The notes under the pieces: model-generated
Seen by the model: only the letters and a program-made list of their open reading frames with translations
Databases searched by the model: none
What the model was told of the DNA's origin: nothing
Source: Rhodanobacteraceae bacterium
GTDB lineage: Bacteria > Pseudomonadota > Gammaproteobacteria > Xanthomonadales > Rhodanobacteraceae
Direction of reading: 5' to 3'
Assembly: GCA_009996615.1 (NCBI GenBank)
Contig: JAACZU010000004.1
Location: 111,528 to 175,527 of the forward strand
DNA: 64,000 nt
Shown here: one piece after another, positions 35,885-44,993 of the stretch
Layout of the letters: each line of letters starts with the position of its first letter
Numbering within the stretch: position 1 is the first letter of the stretch
Program-made: the position numbers and the translations under genes

Positions 35885-37597
35885 TCATCCGAGGTAGCGC
35901 ACGCGCTTGGTTGGACGCAATTGCCCCAGATCCAGCCGCACCAGGCCGTCGACGCAGCCGCCGAAGGCCGGATCGACGCCGAAGTCGAGGAAGCGCACGC
36001 CGGCGGGCTCGCACAGGTCCGCGTACTGGCGATACAGCGTCGGCAGCTGCGCCTGCAGCGCGTCCAGGCGCTGGCGCAGCATGGCCAGACCCTCGGCCGG
36101 CGAGCGGTCGGCCCAGGCGGCCTCAGCCGCCGCCGCGACCGCGGCCGAGATGACGAACGGATTGCGGGCGCGCGCCAGCCGCTCGGTGTCGCCGAAATAG
36201 TGGCGGTGGTAGTGCACGATCCACTCGCGTGCCTCGAGCGGCAGGGCCGCGCTCAGGCTGACCGGCCCGAACAGGTAGCGCAGCTGTGGCCGCGCGCGCA
36301 GGTAGGCGCCGATGCCCTGCCACAGGTAATCGAGGCTGCGCGAGCCCCAGTAGGCCGGCTGCACGAAGCTGCGACCCAGCTCGACCGCCTCGGGCAGGAA
36401 TGCCTGCGCACGTTCCGAATAGTCGAACAGGCTGGCCGAGTAGAGGCCGTCGAGGCCGCGCTCGCGCAGGATCGCACCCGCCTCGCCGAGCCGGTAGGCA
36501 CCGACGATGGTCATCTCCAGCTCGTCCCACAGCACGAGGTGGCGGTAGTGCGCGTCGTAGCGGTCGAGGTCGCGGCGCGCGCCGGTGCCCTCGCCGACCC
36601 GGCGGAATGCGATTTCGCGCAGGCGGCCGATCTCGCGCAACGCCGGACAGTCGGCCTGCGCCTCGAGCAGCAGGATCTGGCGCCCGTCGCGGGTTTCGCC
36701 CAGCCGCTCGGCCGCGCGCAACGCACGCCGCACGGCCAGCGGCGACTCCGGATGCGCGACCGCGGCCGAGGTCGGGAACACGGTCGGGCGGCGGCGCGGC
36801 AGCCGGTAGACGTGCCGGCGCATGTGCTGCGCGATCTGCTCCGGCTGGCGTGCCGCGGCGGTCAGCGCCGACGGCGGCACGATCTGGCCGACCTGGAAGC
36901 CGATACGCGCCTGCGCCGCTCCGAACATTTCGCGCGCGAGCAGCAGCGAAGCCAACGGCTTGGCCAGCATCGACACGCCATAGAACATCGGCGAGTTCTG
37001 CGCGGCGATGTGCACCGGCAGCACCGGCGCAGCGGTCTTCAGCGCCAGCCGCGCGAAGCCGGCCGACCAGCGGCGGTCGCGCACGCCCTGCGCGCGGATG
37101 CGCGAGACCTCGCCGGACGGAAACACGATCAGCGCGGCCTCGCGCTCGAGCGCGCGGTACGCCTCGCGCGCGCCGCCGAGCGCGCTGCCGTGACCGAACA
37201 CAGGCAGCGGCAGCAGCAGCGGCGCGAGTTGCTGGAACTGCAGCAACACGTCGTTGGCCAGCACCTTGACGTCACGCCGGACCGAACCGACCAGGTGGAT
37301 CAGCGCCAGCGCATCGAGCGCGCCGAGCGGATGGTTGGCGACGATCACCACGCGCCCCTCGACCGGGATGTTCTCGCGGTCGGTGTTGGCCACGCTGTAG
37401 CTGACCTGGAGATGGTCGAGCGCGCGCTCGACGAAGTCGAAGCCGGCCAGCGGTGCAAGCGTGGCCAGCGTCGTGTTGATGCGTTCCTCGCAGGCGATCC
37501 GGCGCAGCAGGCCGACCACCGGTTGCGCGAAACTGCGCGCGCGGCCCTCCGACAGGCGCGGGAATTTCTCGTAGAAGCTGCGTTCGACGCTGATCAT
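35885..37597 (-). CDS. OlsF-like double acyltransferase (LPLAT + GNAT-type N-acyltransferase)
   Basis: A 570-residue two-domain protein. The N-terminal half is a PlsC/hemolysin-type O-acyltransferase: VANHPLGALDALALI (87-101; His89 and Asp95, an H-x5-D spacing seen in this subgroup) and FPSGEVSR (about 165) as the glycerol-phosphate-binding motif. The C-terminal half (about 300-545) is an OlsB-like N-acyltransferase, with LREIAFRRVGEG, YDAHYRHLVLWD, IVGAYRLG and the ACP-dependent GNAT core. This order matches OlsF, which makes ornithine lipids alone. The lipid made here is inferred. Monocistronic, with a plain ATG start. Confidence 0.8.
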   Translation of the reverse strand: MISVERSFYEKFPRLSEGRARSFAQPVVGLLRRIACEERINTTLATLAPLAGFDFVERALDHLQVSYSVANTDRENIPVEGRVVIVANHPLGALDALALIHLVGSVRRDVKVLANDVLLQFQQLAPLLLPLPVFGHGSALGGAREAYRALEREAALIVFPSGEVSRIRAQGVRDRRWSAGFARLALKTAAPVLPVHIAAQNSPMFYGVSMLAKPLASLLLAREMFGAAQARIGFQVGQIVPPSALTAAARQPEQIAQHMRRHVYRLPRRRPTVFPTSAAVAHPESPLAVRRALRAAERLGETRDGRQILLLEAQADCPALREIGRLREIAFRRVGEGTGARRDLDRYDAHYRHLVLWDELEMTIVGAYRLGEAGAILRERGLDGLYSASLFDYSERAQAFLPEAVELGRSFVQPAYWGSRSLDYLWQGIGAYLRARPQLRYLFGPVSLSAALPLEAREWIVHYHRHYFGDTERLARARNPFVISAAVAAAAEAAWADRSPAEGLAMLRQRLDALQAQLPTLYRQYADLCEPAGVRFLDFGVDPAFGGCVDGLVRLDLGQLRPTKRVRYLG

Positions 37598-37702
37598 GGC
37601 GTGGCCCCGGGGATTCGGGTGGCCACGCTAGCGGGCGCGTGTTACGGAAGGATTTACAGCCTGGACCCGGGACCGAAGGCTGACAAAGCGCGCTCCGCCT
37701 CC

Positions 37703-38299
37703 TCAACCCACGCCGGCGTGCTTGACGTAGGCGACCACGCCGTCGAGGAACATCTGCACCGACAGCGCGACCAGCAGCATGCCCATCAGGCGCTCGAGCG
37801 CGGTCAGCACGCTGGTGCCGAGCCAGCGGAACAGCCAGGTCGACGACAGCAGGATCGCCGAGGCCGCCAGCCAGGCCAGGAACAGCGCCACGCTCCAGTC
37901 GACCGTGCGGCCCGGATGGCTGTTGGCCAGCAGCATCACCGCCGCCATCGTCGACGGCCCGGCCACTGCCGGGATCGCCATCGGCACGATGAACGGCTCG
38001 CCCTCGGCGTCGCCGAAGATGCCTTCCTGCGGCGGGAAGATCATGCGCACGCCGATCAGGAACAGCACGATGCCGCCGGCGATGCTGACCGACTCCTGCT
38101 TGAGCTGCAGCAGCGTCAGCAGGTACTGCCCGCCGAAAAGGAACGCGAACAGCACGACCAGCGCGATGACCAGCTCGCGCACCAGCACCAGCCGCCGCCG
38201 CTCCGGCTTGACGTTGCGCAGCAGACTGAGGAACAGCGGGATGTTGCCGAGCGGATCCATGATCAGGAACAGCAGGATGCCGGCCGACAGCGTGCTCAT
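37703..38299 (-). CDS. MarC-family integral membrane protein
   Basis: A 198-residue membrane protein with six helices and the MarC signatures FLIMDPLGNIPLF (12-24) and AIPAVAGPSTMA (about 105-117). Despite the name, MarC proteins are not proven antibiotic-resistance factors; some are thought to export amino acids or other small molecules. ATG at 38299 was chosen for its ggaag at 6 bases; MEAS, four codons upstream, is possible. It is followed by the OlsF-like gene on the same strand and preceded by a family-C repeat. Confidence 0.88.
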   Translation of the reverse strand: MSTLSAGILLFLIMDPLGNIPLFLSLLRNVKPERRRLVLVRELVIALVVLFAFLFGGQYLLTLLQLKQESVSIAGGIVLFLIGVRMIFPPQEGIFGDAEGEPFIVPMAIPAVAGPSTMAAVMLLANSHPGRTVDWSVALFLAWLAASAILLSSTWLFRWLGTSVLTALERLMGMLLVALSVQMFLDGVVAYVKHAGVG

Positions 38300-38328
38300 C
38301 GAAGCTTCCATGGAAATGCCAGGGTGCC

Positions 38329-38467
38329 AGGGGTTAGGGATCAGGGGCGAGGGCGCGGAAATCGTGGACCGGAACAAGGTTGCGGTGAAGCGCTGGAAGG
38401 CTCGCCGGCTGGCGCGACGCGCGGTTTTGGCGCCCTCGCCCCTAAGCCCTCGCCCCTAATCCCTCAA
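38329..38467. repeat. Intergenic inverted repeat, family C copy 1
   Basis: The left arm holds ggggttagggatcaggggcg followed by agggcgc. The right arm (about 38430-38467) is the complementary gcgccctcgcccctaagccc with taatccct after it. Between them lie about 75 bases. The right arm runs into the 3' end of the SDR gene and supplies its last two codons and TAG stop. Other copies: 47328-47490, 52880-53023 and 54211-54361. Confidence 0.75.
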
Positions 38468-39217
38468 ATCCAGCACCGTGCCGCGCGCCGCGCGCGCGTC
38501 GGCGCCGAGCAACCACGCGACCGCGGCGGCCGCATGGGCCGGTTCGGGATGCATCAGCGTGTCCTCGCCGTAATAGGCAGCGCGGCGCAGCGTCGTGCGC
38601 ATCGGTCCGGGCAGCAGCGCGTGCGTGCGCACCGGCGAGTTCTCGGTTTCCTCGTGCACGATCGAGGCGAGGCCCTGCAGCGCGTGCTTGGCGACGCCGT
38701 AGCCGCCCCAGAACGCATTGCCGACGCGCGCCGGGTCGTCGAGCACGAACACGATCGCCGCATCGGGCGCGCGGCGCAGCAGCGGCAGGCAGGCCTGCGT
38801 GAGCAGGAACGGCGCGGTCAGGTTGACCTGCTGCGTGCGGTTCCACTCTTCCGGCGTCTGCTGCTCGAACGGCTGCAGGGTGTCGAAGTGCGCGGCCGCG
38901 TGCACGAGGCCGTCGAGGCGGCCGCATTCGCGCCCGATCGCGGCGGCGAGGTCGGCGTAGTCCTTCGGCGTCGCGCCGGCCAGGTCCATCGGATACAGCG
39001 CCGGCGTCGGCGCGCCGGCCTGCTCGATCGCATCGTAGACCGCCTCGAGCGCGCGCACCTTGCGGCCGAGCAGCACGACGGTCGCGCCGGCGCCGGCCGC
39101 GGCCAGCGCGGTCGCGCGGCCGAGGCCACCGGTCGCGCCGGTGACCAGCACGACGCGCCCGCGCAGCGATTCCGCGGCGGGCACGGGCGGCACCGCCGGA
39201 CGCAGGGACGAGAGCAT
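38456..39217 (-). CDS. Short-chain dehydrogenase/reductase (YciK-like)
   Basis: A 253-residue SDR with the NAD(P)-binding motif TGATGGLG (25-32), the NAG-equivalent HAAAHF (about 110) and the catalytic Tyr-x3-Lys in YGVAK. The long first segment before the Rossmann fold and the mention of PMDLAGATPKDY resemble the YciK group of uncharacterised SDRs. The substrate is unknown. It begins two bases after the grxD stop, so the two are co-transcribed. The extreme C-terminus (RD and stop) derives from a family-C repeat. Confidence 0.82.
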   Translation of the reverse strand: MLSSLRPAVPPVPAAESLRGRVVLVTGATGGLGRATALAAAGAGATVVLLGRKVRALEAVYDAIEQAGAPTPALYPMDLAGATPKDYADLAAAIGRECGRLDGLVHAAAHFDTLQPFEQQTPEEWNRTQQVNLTAPFLLTQACLPLLRRAPDAAIVFVLDDPARVGNAFWGGYGVAKHALQGLASIVHEETENSPVRTHALLPGPMRTTLRRAAYYGEDTLMHPEPAHAAAAVAWLLGADARAARGTVLDLRD

Positions 39218-39219
39218 CG

Positions 39220-39537
39220 TCAGGCCTTCTGCGCGTCCTGCACCAGCTGCTCGAGCTGGCCGGACTCGTACAGCTCGAGCGTGATGTCGCAGCCGCCGAT
39301 CAGCTCGCCATGGATGAACAGCTGTGGGAAGGTCGGCCAGTTCGAATAACGCGGCAGGCTGGCGCGCACCTCCGGATCCTCCAGCACGTTGACCGAATGG
39401 AACTCGGCGCCGACCGCCTTGAGCGCCTGCGCAGTGCGGCTGGAGAAGCCACACATCGGGAACTGCGGCGTGCCCTTCATGAACAGCACGATCGGATGGG
39501 AATCGAGGGTGGCCTTGATGCGTTCGTTGACGTCCAT
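39220..39537 (-). CDS. grxD: Monothiol glutaredoxin, Grx4 type
   Basis: A 105-residue monothiol glutaredoxin with the CGFS active site (Cys29-Ser32), the cis-proline region WPTFPQLFI and the glutathione-binding GGCDITLEL. Grx4 proteins carry a [2Fe-2S] cluster shared with BolA or transfer it to apo-proteins; they have little dithiol-reductase activity. First gene of a short grxD-SDR transcript. sodB is divergent with about 175 bases between them; the link to iron/oxidative stress is suggestive, but no Fur box was found. Confidence 0.95.
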   Translation of the reverse strand: MDVNERIKATLDSHPIVLFMKGTPQFPMCGFSSRTAQALKAVGAEFHSVNVLEDPEVRASLPRYSNWPTFPQLFIHGELIGGCDITLELYESGQLEQLVQDAQKA

Positions 39538-39713
39538 TGCTTGACTCGCGAAAACATGGGAACGCGCATGCGGCGCGGATCACGCCATCGTACCAGTTCG
39601 CCGCCGCAGCTGGCCCGGCGCACGCGCTGTGCGGGCGGATCCTGCGGTGCGCGCACGCCGGCCTGATAGACTCTCGCCCCCTTCCCTGTTGCATCCGGCA
39701 AAGGAGATTGACG

Positions 39714-40292
<579 letters not shown>

Positions 40293-40316
40293 CGCCGCAA
40301 CCCGCAGCATGACAAC

Positions 40317-40348
40317 GCAAGGCCGCCTCCGGGCGGCCTTGCTTTTTG
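40317..40348 (+). terminator. Rho-independent terminator of sodB
   Basis: Stem caaggccgcc/ggcggccttg with a tccg loop, followed by cttttt. It lies 25 bases after the sodB stop. Confidence 0.9.
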
Positions 40349-40411
40349 TGGGAGCGGCGGAAGCCGCGATGCCTTTGATGAAGAGCATCGCGGCTTCCCC
40401 GCCGCTCCCAC
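40349..40411. repeat. Palindromic intergenic repeat, family D
   Basis: A near-perfect 63-base palindrome: gtgggagcggcggaagccgc with gatg, a short spacer, then gcatcgcggcttccccgccg with ctcccac. It lies in the sodB-purK convergent gap. The right arm recurs near 21956-21980. Confidence 0.8.
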
Positions 40412-40420
40412 CAAGGCAAC

Positions 40421-41551
40421 CTACGCGCCCAGCGCCGCCAGCACCGGCGCGACCTGCGCCTCGCGGCCGAGCGCGCCGCCGATCCGGTCGAGGCGCTCCG
40501 CCAACTCCGCCGCATCGGCCGCACAGACCGTCGCGTGGCCGACCTTGCGGCCGGCACGCGGTTCCTTGCCGTAGTCGTGCCAGTGCGCATCGGCCTCGCG
40601 CAGCACTGGCCCGGCGGCGGGCAGCTCGCCGATCCAGTTCAGCATCACGCTCAGGCCGCGCGGCGTGGTGTCGCCGAGCGGCAGGCCGAGCACCGCACGC
40701 AGGTGGTTCTCGAACTGGCTGCAGGCCACGCCCTCGATCGTCCAGTGGCCGGAATTGTGCACGCGCGGCGCCATCTCGTTGCCGAGCAGGCGGCCGTCCT
40801 GCACGAACAGCTCGAGCGCGAACGTGCCGACGTAGTCAAGCTCCTCGGCGATGCGCCGCGCGTGCGCGTAGGCGAGCGGCGCGAGCGCATCGCTTTCCGG
40901 CGCCGGCGCCAAGCTGGCCGACAGGATGCCGTCGGCGTGCCAGTTCTGCGTCAGCGGGTAGGCGCGGAACTCGCCCTCGCGCGAGCGGACGGCGATCACC
41001 GACAGCTCGCGCTCGAACGGCACGAACGCCTCCAGGATCGACGGTGCGCCGCCGAGCGCAGCCCACGCGGCGTCGACGTCGGCCGGCGACTTCAGGCGGA
41101 ACTGGCCCTTGCCGTCGTAGCCGAGCCGGCGCGTCTTCAGGATCGCCGGCGTGCCGATGCGCTCGACCGCGTGCGCGAGCTCGTCGCGACTGTCGACCGC
41201 GGCGAACGCCGGCGTTTCGAGGCCGATCCGCTGGAACAGCGTCTTCTCGGCGAGGCGGTCCTGCGAGGTCGCCAGCGCGCGCGGGTTCGGGAACACGCGC
41301 GTGTGTTCGGTCAGCCAGTGCGCGGTGTCGGCCGGAACGTTCTCGAAGTCGAACGTGGCCACGTCGATGTGGCGTGCGAACTCTTCCAGCTTGTCGAAGT
41401 CGCGCCAGTCGGCGCGCAGCAGCGGCGCGACCTGGCCAGCGCAGGCGTCGGCCGCGCTGTCGACGACGAGGAAGCGCAGGCCGAGCGGCGCGCCGGCGAG
41501 CGCGAGCATGCGGGCGAGCTGGCCGCCACCAAGGATACCTATCGTCTGCAT
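40421..41551 (-). CDS. purK: N5-carboxyaminoimidazole ribonucleotide synthase
   Basis: A 376-residue ATP-grasp enzyme that carboxylates AIR with ATP and bicarbonate to N5-CAIR in purine synthesis. The N-terminal IGILGGGQLARML (4-16), KTRRLGYDGKGQ (about 150) and EMAPRVHNSGHWTIE (about 265) are PurK signatures. The ATG at 41551 gives MQTIGILGG. It follows purE by 37 bases and is probably translated from the same message. Confidence 0.96.
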   Translation of the reverse strand: MQTIGILGGGQLARMLALAGAPLGLRFLVVDSAADACAGQVAPLLRADWRDFDKLEEFARHIDVATFDFENVPADTAHWLTEHTRVFPNPRALATSQDRLAEKTLFQRIGLETPAFAAVDSRDELAHAVERIGTPAILKTRRLGYDGKGQFRLKSPADVDAAWAALGGAPSILEAFVPFERELSVIAVRSREGEFRAYPLTQNWHADGILSASLAPAPESDALAPLAYAHARRIAEELDYVGTFALELFVQDGRLLGNEMAPRVHNSGHWTIEGVACSQFENHLRAVLGLPLGDTTPRGLSVMLNWIGELPAAGPVLREADAHWHDYGKEPRAGRKVGHATVCAADAAELAERLDRIGGALGREAQVAPVLAALGA

Positions 41552-41588
41552 ATGTGCACTGGTCCGATACGTCGCGGAATCCGCGCGG

Positions 41589-42101
41589 TCATGCCGGCTC
41601 GCGCGGATCGGGATGGGCAAGCACGGTCTCGGTCTGCTCGCGGCGGAACGCGTCGAGGCGCTCGGCCAGCGCCACGTCGCTCGTCGCCAGCATCGCCGCC
41701 GCGAGCAACGCGGCGTTGACCGCCCCGGCGCGGCCGATCGCCAGCGTCGCGACCGGGATGCCGGCCGGCATCTGCACGATCGACAGCAGCGAATCGAGTC
41801 CATTGAGCGCATGCGACTGCACCGGCACCCCAAGCACCGGCAGGCGCGTCTTGGACGCCAGCATGCCGGGCAGGTGCGCGGCGCCACCGGCACCGGCGAT
41901 GATCACCGCCAAGCCGCGCTCGACCGCGCTGGCCGCGTAGCCGAACAGCAGATCCGGCGTGCGATGCGCGGACACGACGCGTACCTCGTGCGAAACGCCG
42001 AGGCGCTCGAGCGTGTCCACCGCGTGCCGCATGGTGTCCCAATCGGACCGGGACCCCATGACCACACCGACAAGGGGATGTGCGTACGTGCTCTCTGTCA
42101 T
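41589..42101 (-). CDS. purE: N5-carboxyaminoimidazole ribonucleotide mutase
   Basis: A 170-residue class I PurE that converts N5-CAIR to CAIR. The phosphate-binding GSRSDWDTM (17-25), the catalytic histidine region VSAHRTPD (43-50) and the [15 protein letters not shown] loop are all present. First gene of a purE-purK transcript on the minus strand, divergent from the Trm112-like gene with 67 bases between them. Confidence 0.96.
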   Translation of the reverse strand: MTESTYAHPLVGVVMGSRSDWDTMRHAVDTLERLGVSHEVRVVSAHRTPDLLFGYAASAVERGLAVIIAGAGGAAHLPGMLASKTRLPVLGVPVQSHALNGLDSLLSIVQMPAGIPVATLAIGRAGAVNAALLAAAMLATSDVALAERLDAFRREQTETVLAHPDPREPA

Positions 42102-42168
42102 GGCCGTCGTGCGCGCAAATCGTTATTGTACGCGCATCGGCCGCGTCGCGGCCTCCGCCTTTGCCTCC

Positions 42169-42438
42169 ATGGACAAGCGTCTGCTCGACATCCTCGTCTG
42201 CCCGGTCACCAAGACCCCGCTGCGCCCGCTCGGCGAGGGCGAACTGGCGGCCCTGAACCGGGCGATCGCGGCTGGCCCGGTGCTGACCAGCGCCGGCGCA
42301 CCGGTCGCCGCGGCGCTCGCCGAAGGCCTGATCACGCGCGACGGCCGCACCATCTACCGCGTCGACGACGGCATTCCGGTGATGCTCTCCGGTGAGGCGA
42401 TTGCGACCGCGCAATTGGCGGATTTCCCCGGTGCGTGA
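42169..42438 (+). CDS. Trm112-family (YcaR-like) small protein
   Basis: An 89-residue protein of the Trm112/UPF0434 family: [18 protein letters not shown] at the start and [14 protein letters not shown] near the end. The family's bacterial members are about 60 residues; here some 28 residues (Ala/Gly-rich, about 25-52) are inserted in the middle. Only one Cys remains of the zinc-binding set, as in several bacterial YcaR homologues. Trm112 in eukaryotes activates methyltransferases; the bacterial role is unsettled. The ATG is close to its likely promoter, with no strong ribosome site. Confidence 0.82.
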   Translation: MDKRLLDILVCPVTKTPLRPLGEGELAALNRAIAAGPVLTSAGAPVAAALAEGLITRDGRTIYRVDDGIPVMLSGEAIATAQLADFPGA

Positions 42439-42455
42439 ATGCCATCGCCCGGATT

Positions 42456-42471
42456 TGTGACTGCCGTCACA
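42456..42471 (+). promoter_or_regulatory. Perfect Crp/Clp-type binding site
   Basis: TGTGA-CTGCCG-TCACA is an exact match to the Crp-family consensus (TGTGA-N6-TCACA), which is also the consensus reported for the xanthomonad regulator Clp. It lies 70 bases upstream of the DUF1631 gene start. A second half-like string (catcacac) follows at about 42482. It is the only such perfect site I found by eye in the window. Confidence 0.6.
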
Positions 42472-42541
42472 CGCAACTGCCATCACACACCTAATCATCG
42501 CGGCAGCAATGCCGTAGCCGGGTGCCCAAAGGGACCGCGCA

Positions 42542-44929
42542 ATGACCGCCGCCAAAGACACGCCCAACGTCGTTGACCTGCAACCGCGCCAGTCGGGCGC
42601 AGGCGCCGATCGCCTTGGCGACCTGCTCAAGCTGGTCCGCGGGATTTCGCTCAAGCGCATCAACGCGCTGGTCGGCACGCTGTTCGAGAACGTCGATGAC
42701 GCGCTGTTCGACCTGGCCGAGCGCGCCGGCAGCAACGCGAGCCAGACCGAGTACTTCGACGGCATGCGCGAGGTGCGCAAGAAGCGCCAGCTGGTCGAAC
42801 GCCTGTTCCACGACCAGGCCACCAAGGCGTTCACCGAGTTCGCCGACGGCAAGCTGAAACCGGCCAAGCCCGAGGTCGCGCCACAGGCGGCGGCCAGCGG
42901 GCTGTCGCTGGTCGACGACGCGGAGCTGGAGGAATCGCTGGCGGTGACCAGCATGGTCGCCAAGGCCGAGAACCGCCTGCAGCGTCCGCTGTACCAGGTC
43001 AACCAGCGCCTGGCCGTGATCATCGGCGGCGGCAAGGTCGAGGACGCGACCAACCCGATCGGCCCGGCCGTACTCGGCGCCGCGTTCCGTGCCGCGATCC
43101 GCGAGTTCGAAGTCAACGTCCAGGTCAAGCTGATCGTCTACAAGCTGTTCGACCGCTACGTGATGGCCGGACTCGAACCGGTCTACGACGAGGTCAACGT
43201 CGAGCTGATCCGCGCCGGCGTGCTGCCGCAGCTGCGCCATGTGCCGGCGCAGGGCCAGCGCGCAGCGGGAACCGGCGCCATGCCGCAGGCACCCGTCGCC
43301 GCGGGCGGCGCCGCGGCCGACGGCGGCTGGTCCGAGGCGGCGCCGAACGAGTTGCAGGGCGAGCTCTACAACACGCTGCGCTCGCTGCTGGCCAGCCGCC
43401 ATGGCGGCGGCGCGGGCCAGGGCGTCGGCGAGCGTGGCGGCGGCGGCGCGCCCGGCTTCAGCGCGACCGACCTGCTCAGTGCGCTGACGATCCTGCAGAC
43501 CCAGTCCGCCGCCGCACAGGCGCGCGCCGACAGCGTCGCCGACGCCGCCGAGGCGGTGCAGCAGATCAAGCGCGAGCTGCTCGACCAGGTCGGCCGGCTG
43601 TCCGCCGACGCCAAGGAACGGCGCGTCTCGGCCGCCGACGAGGACACCATCGACCTCGTCGGCATGCTGTTCGAATACCTGCTGCAGGACCACAACCTGC
43701 CGGCACAGATCCAGGCACTGCTGGGGCGCCTGCAGATCCCGTACCTGAAGGTCGCGATCCTCGACAAGCACCTGTTCGCGCAGAAATCCCACCCGGCGCG
43801 CCGGCTGCTCGACGCGCTCGCCGAGGCGGGCAAGAGCTGGACCGCCGAAACGGACCGCGACCTGCGCCTGCACGACCGCATCAAGGCCACGGTCGAAACC
43901 GTGCTGCGCGACTTCGACGACGACGTCGGTGTGTTCCAGAGCGAGCTGGCCGCCTTCACTGATTTCGTCGAGCAGCACCGCAAGCGCGCGGAGCTCGCCG
44001 AGCAACGCGCCGCCGAGGCTGCGCGCGGCCGCGAGAGACTGCAGCAGGCCCGCCGCACCGCCGCACGCGAGATCCTCAAGCGCATCGAGGAGCGCGACCT
44101 GCCCGCGGTCGTGCACGGCGTGCTGTCGCGGCCATGGGCCAACTATCTCGTGCTGACGCTGCTGCGCCAGGGCGAGCAATCGGACGAATGGCGCAATGCG
44201 CTGCGCTTCGCCGACGAATTCGTCTGGAGCGCGCAGCCCAAGACCAGCGAGGCGGAGATCACGCGCCTGCGTGCGTTGCTGCCGCAACTGGAGAAGGCGC
44301 TCCGCCACGGCCTGGCGACCGTCGCCTTCCACGAGAGCGACGTCCGCACGCTGATGCAGGAGCTGTCGCAGTTCTACAAGCGCGTGCTCGATGGCCAGAA
44401 GATCGAGACCACGACGGCCAAGGAAGTCATCGCTGCCAACGCCAGCCCGCTCGTCAACGACGCGCCGGTCACGGACGCGGCGTCGGCGGAAGCCACGCCG
44501 GCGCCCCCCGCGGCGCAGAGTCCAGTGGAGGAGGTCGTGCTCGGCCCGGGTTCGCTCGAGGCGGAGGTGGCCGAGCCGGTGGTCGAAGACGACGAACATG
44601 TCCGCACGGTGCGCGAGCTGAAGGTCGGCACCTGGCTCGAGCTGGTCGTCGATGACAACCAGAGCGAACGCGTCAAGCTGTCGTGGATCAGCCCGATCAG
44701 CTCCAAGTACCTGTTCGTGAACCGGCGCGGCCTCAAGGTCTGCGACAAGACCGTCGCCACGCTGGCGGCCGAGTTGCGCGAGGGCAAGGCAATCGTGCTC
44801 GAGGAGGTGCCGTTGTTCGATCGTGCGCTCGATGCGATCGTCGCGCGCCTGCGCCACACCGGCGACGCCGCCGATGCGCCGACGCCGGAAGCGTCCGCCG
44901 CCGCGACGGAGACGCCGACCTCCGCCTGA
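42542..44929 (+). CDS. DUF1631-family protein
   Basis: A 795-residue cytosolic protein of the DUF1631 family, sometimes annotated without support as 'thymidine phosphorylase'. The sequence is largely helical: SLKRINALVGTLFENVDDALFDLAERA near the N-terminus (about 36-62), a Gly/Ala-rich linker near 235-305, then long charged helices (for example EQRAAEAARGRERLQQA). The last 110 residues are predicted beta-rich (LKVGTWLELVVDDNQSER, SPISSKYLFVNRRG). That tail looks like a small barrel of PilZ size, but I see no RxxxR/NxSxxG signature. A perfect Crp/Clp site lies upstream. Function unknown. Confidence 0.8.
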   Translation: MTAAKDTPNVVDLQPRQSGAGADRLGDLLKLVRGISLKRINALVGTLFENVDDALFDLAERAGSNASQTEYFDGMREVRKKRQLVERLFHDQATKAFTEFADGKLKPAKPEVAPQAAASGLSLVDDAELEESLAVTSMVAKAENRLQRPLYQVNQRLAVIIGGGKVEDATNPIGPAVLGAAFRAAIREFEVNVQVKLIVYKLFDRYVMAGLEPVYDEVNVELIRAGVLPQLRHVPAQGQRAAGTGAMPQAPVAAGGAAADGGWSEAAPNELQGELYNTLRSLLASRHGGGAGQGVGERGGGGAPGFSATDLLSALTILQTQSAAAQARADSVADAAEAVQQIKRELLDQVGRLSADAKERRVSAADEDTIDLVGMLFEYLLQDHNLPAQIQALLGRLQIPYLKVAILDKHLFAQKSHPARRLLDALAEAGKSWTAETDRDLRLHDRIKATVETVLRDFDDDVGVFQSELAAFTDFVEQHRKRAELAEQRAAEAARGRERLQQARRTAAREILKRIEERDLPAVVHGVLSRPWANYLVLTLLRQGEQSDEWRNALRFADEFVWSAQPKTSEAEITRLRALLPQLEKALRHGLATVAFHESDVRTLMQELSQFYKRVLDGQKIETTTAKEVIAANASPLVNDAPVTDAASAEATPAPPAAQSPVEEVVLGPGSLEAEVAEPVVEDDEHVRTVRELKVGTWLELVVDDNQSERVKLSWISPISSKYLFVNRRGLKVCDKTVATLAAELREGKAIVLEEVPLFDRALDAIVARLRHTGDAADAPTPEASAAATETPTSA

Positions 44930-44993
44930 TGTCGGCGCTGCGGCCGGGGCTGCTATCCTGCGCGGCCCCGTGTCATCCGAGAGGACGCCGCCC

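Noticed and set aside
35795..39349. A long plus-strand frame spanning three minus-strand genes.
   Set aside because: It crosses the OlsF-like, marC and SDR genes and an intergenic repeat; no domain and no ribosome site.
39538..39713. grxD-sodB divergent region examined for a Fur box.
   Set aside because: The region is GC-rich and no 19-base AT-rich palindrome of the Fur type could be found.
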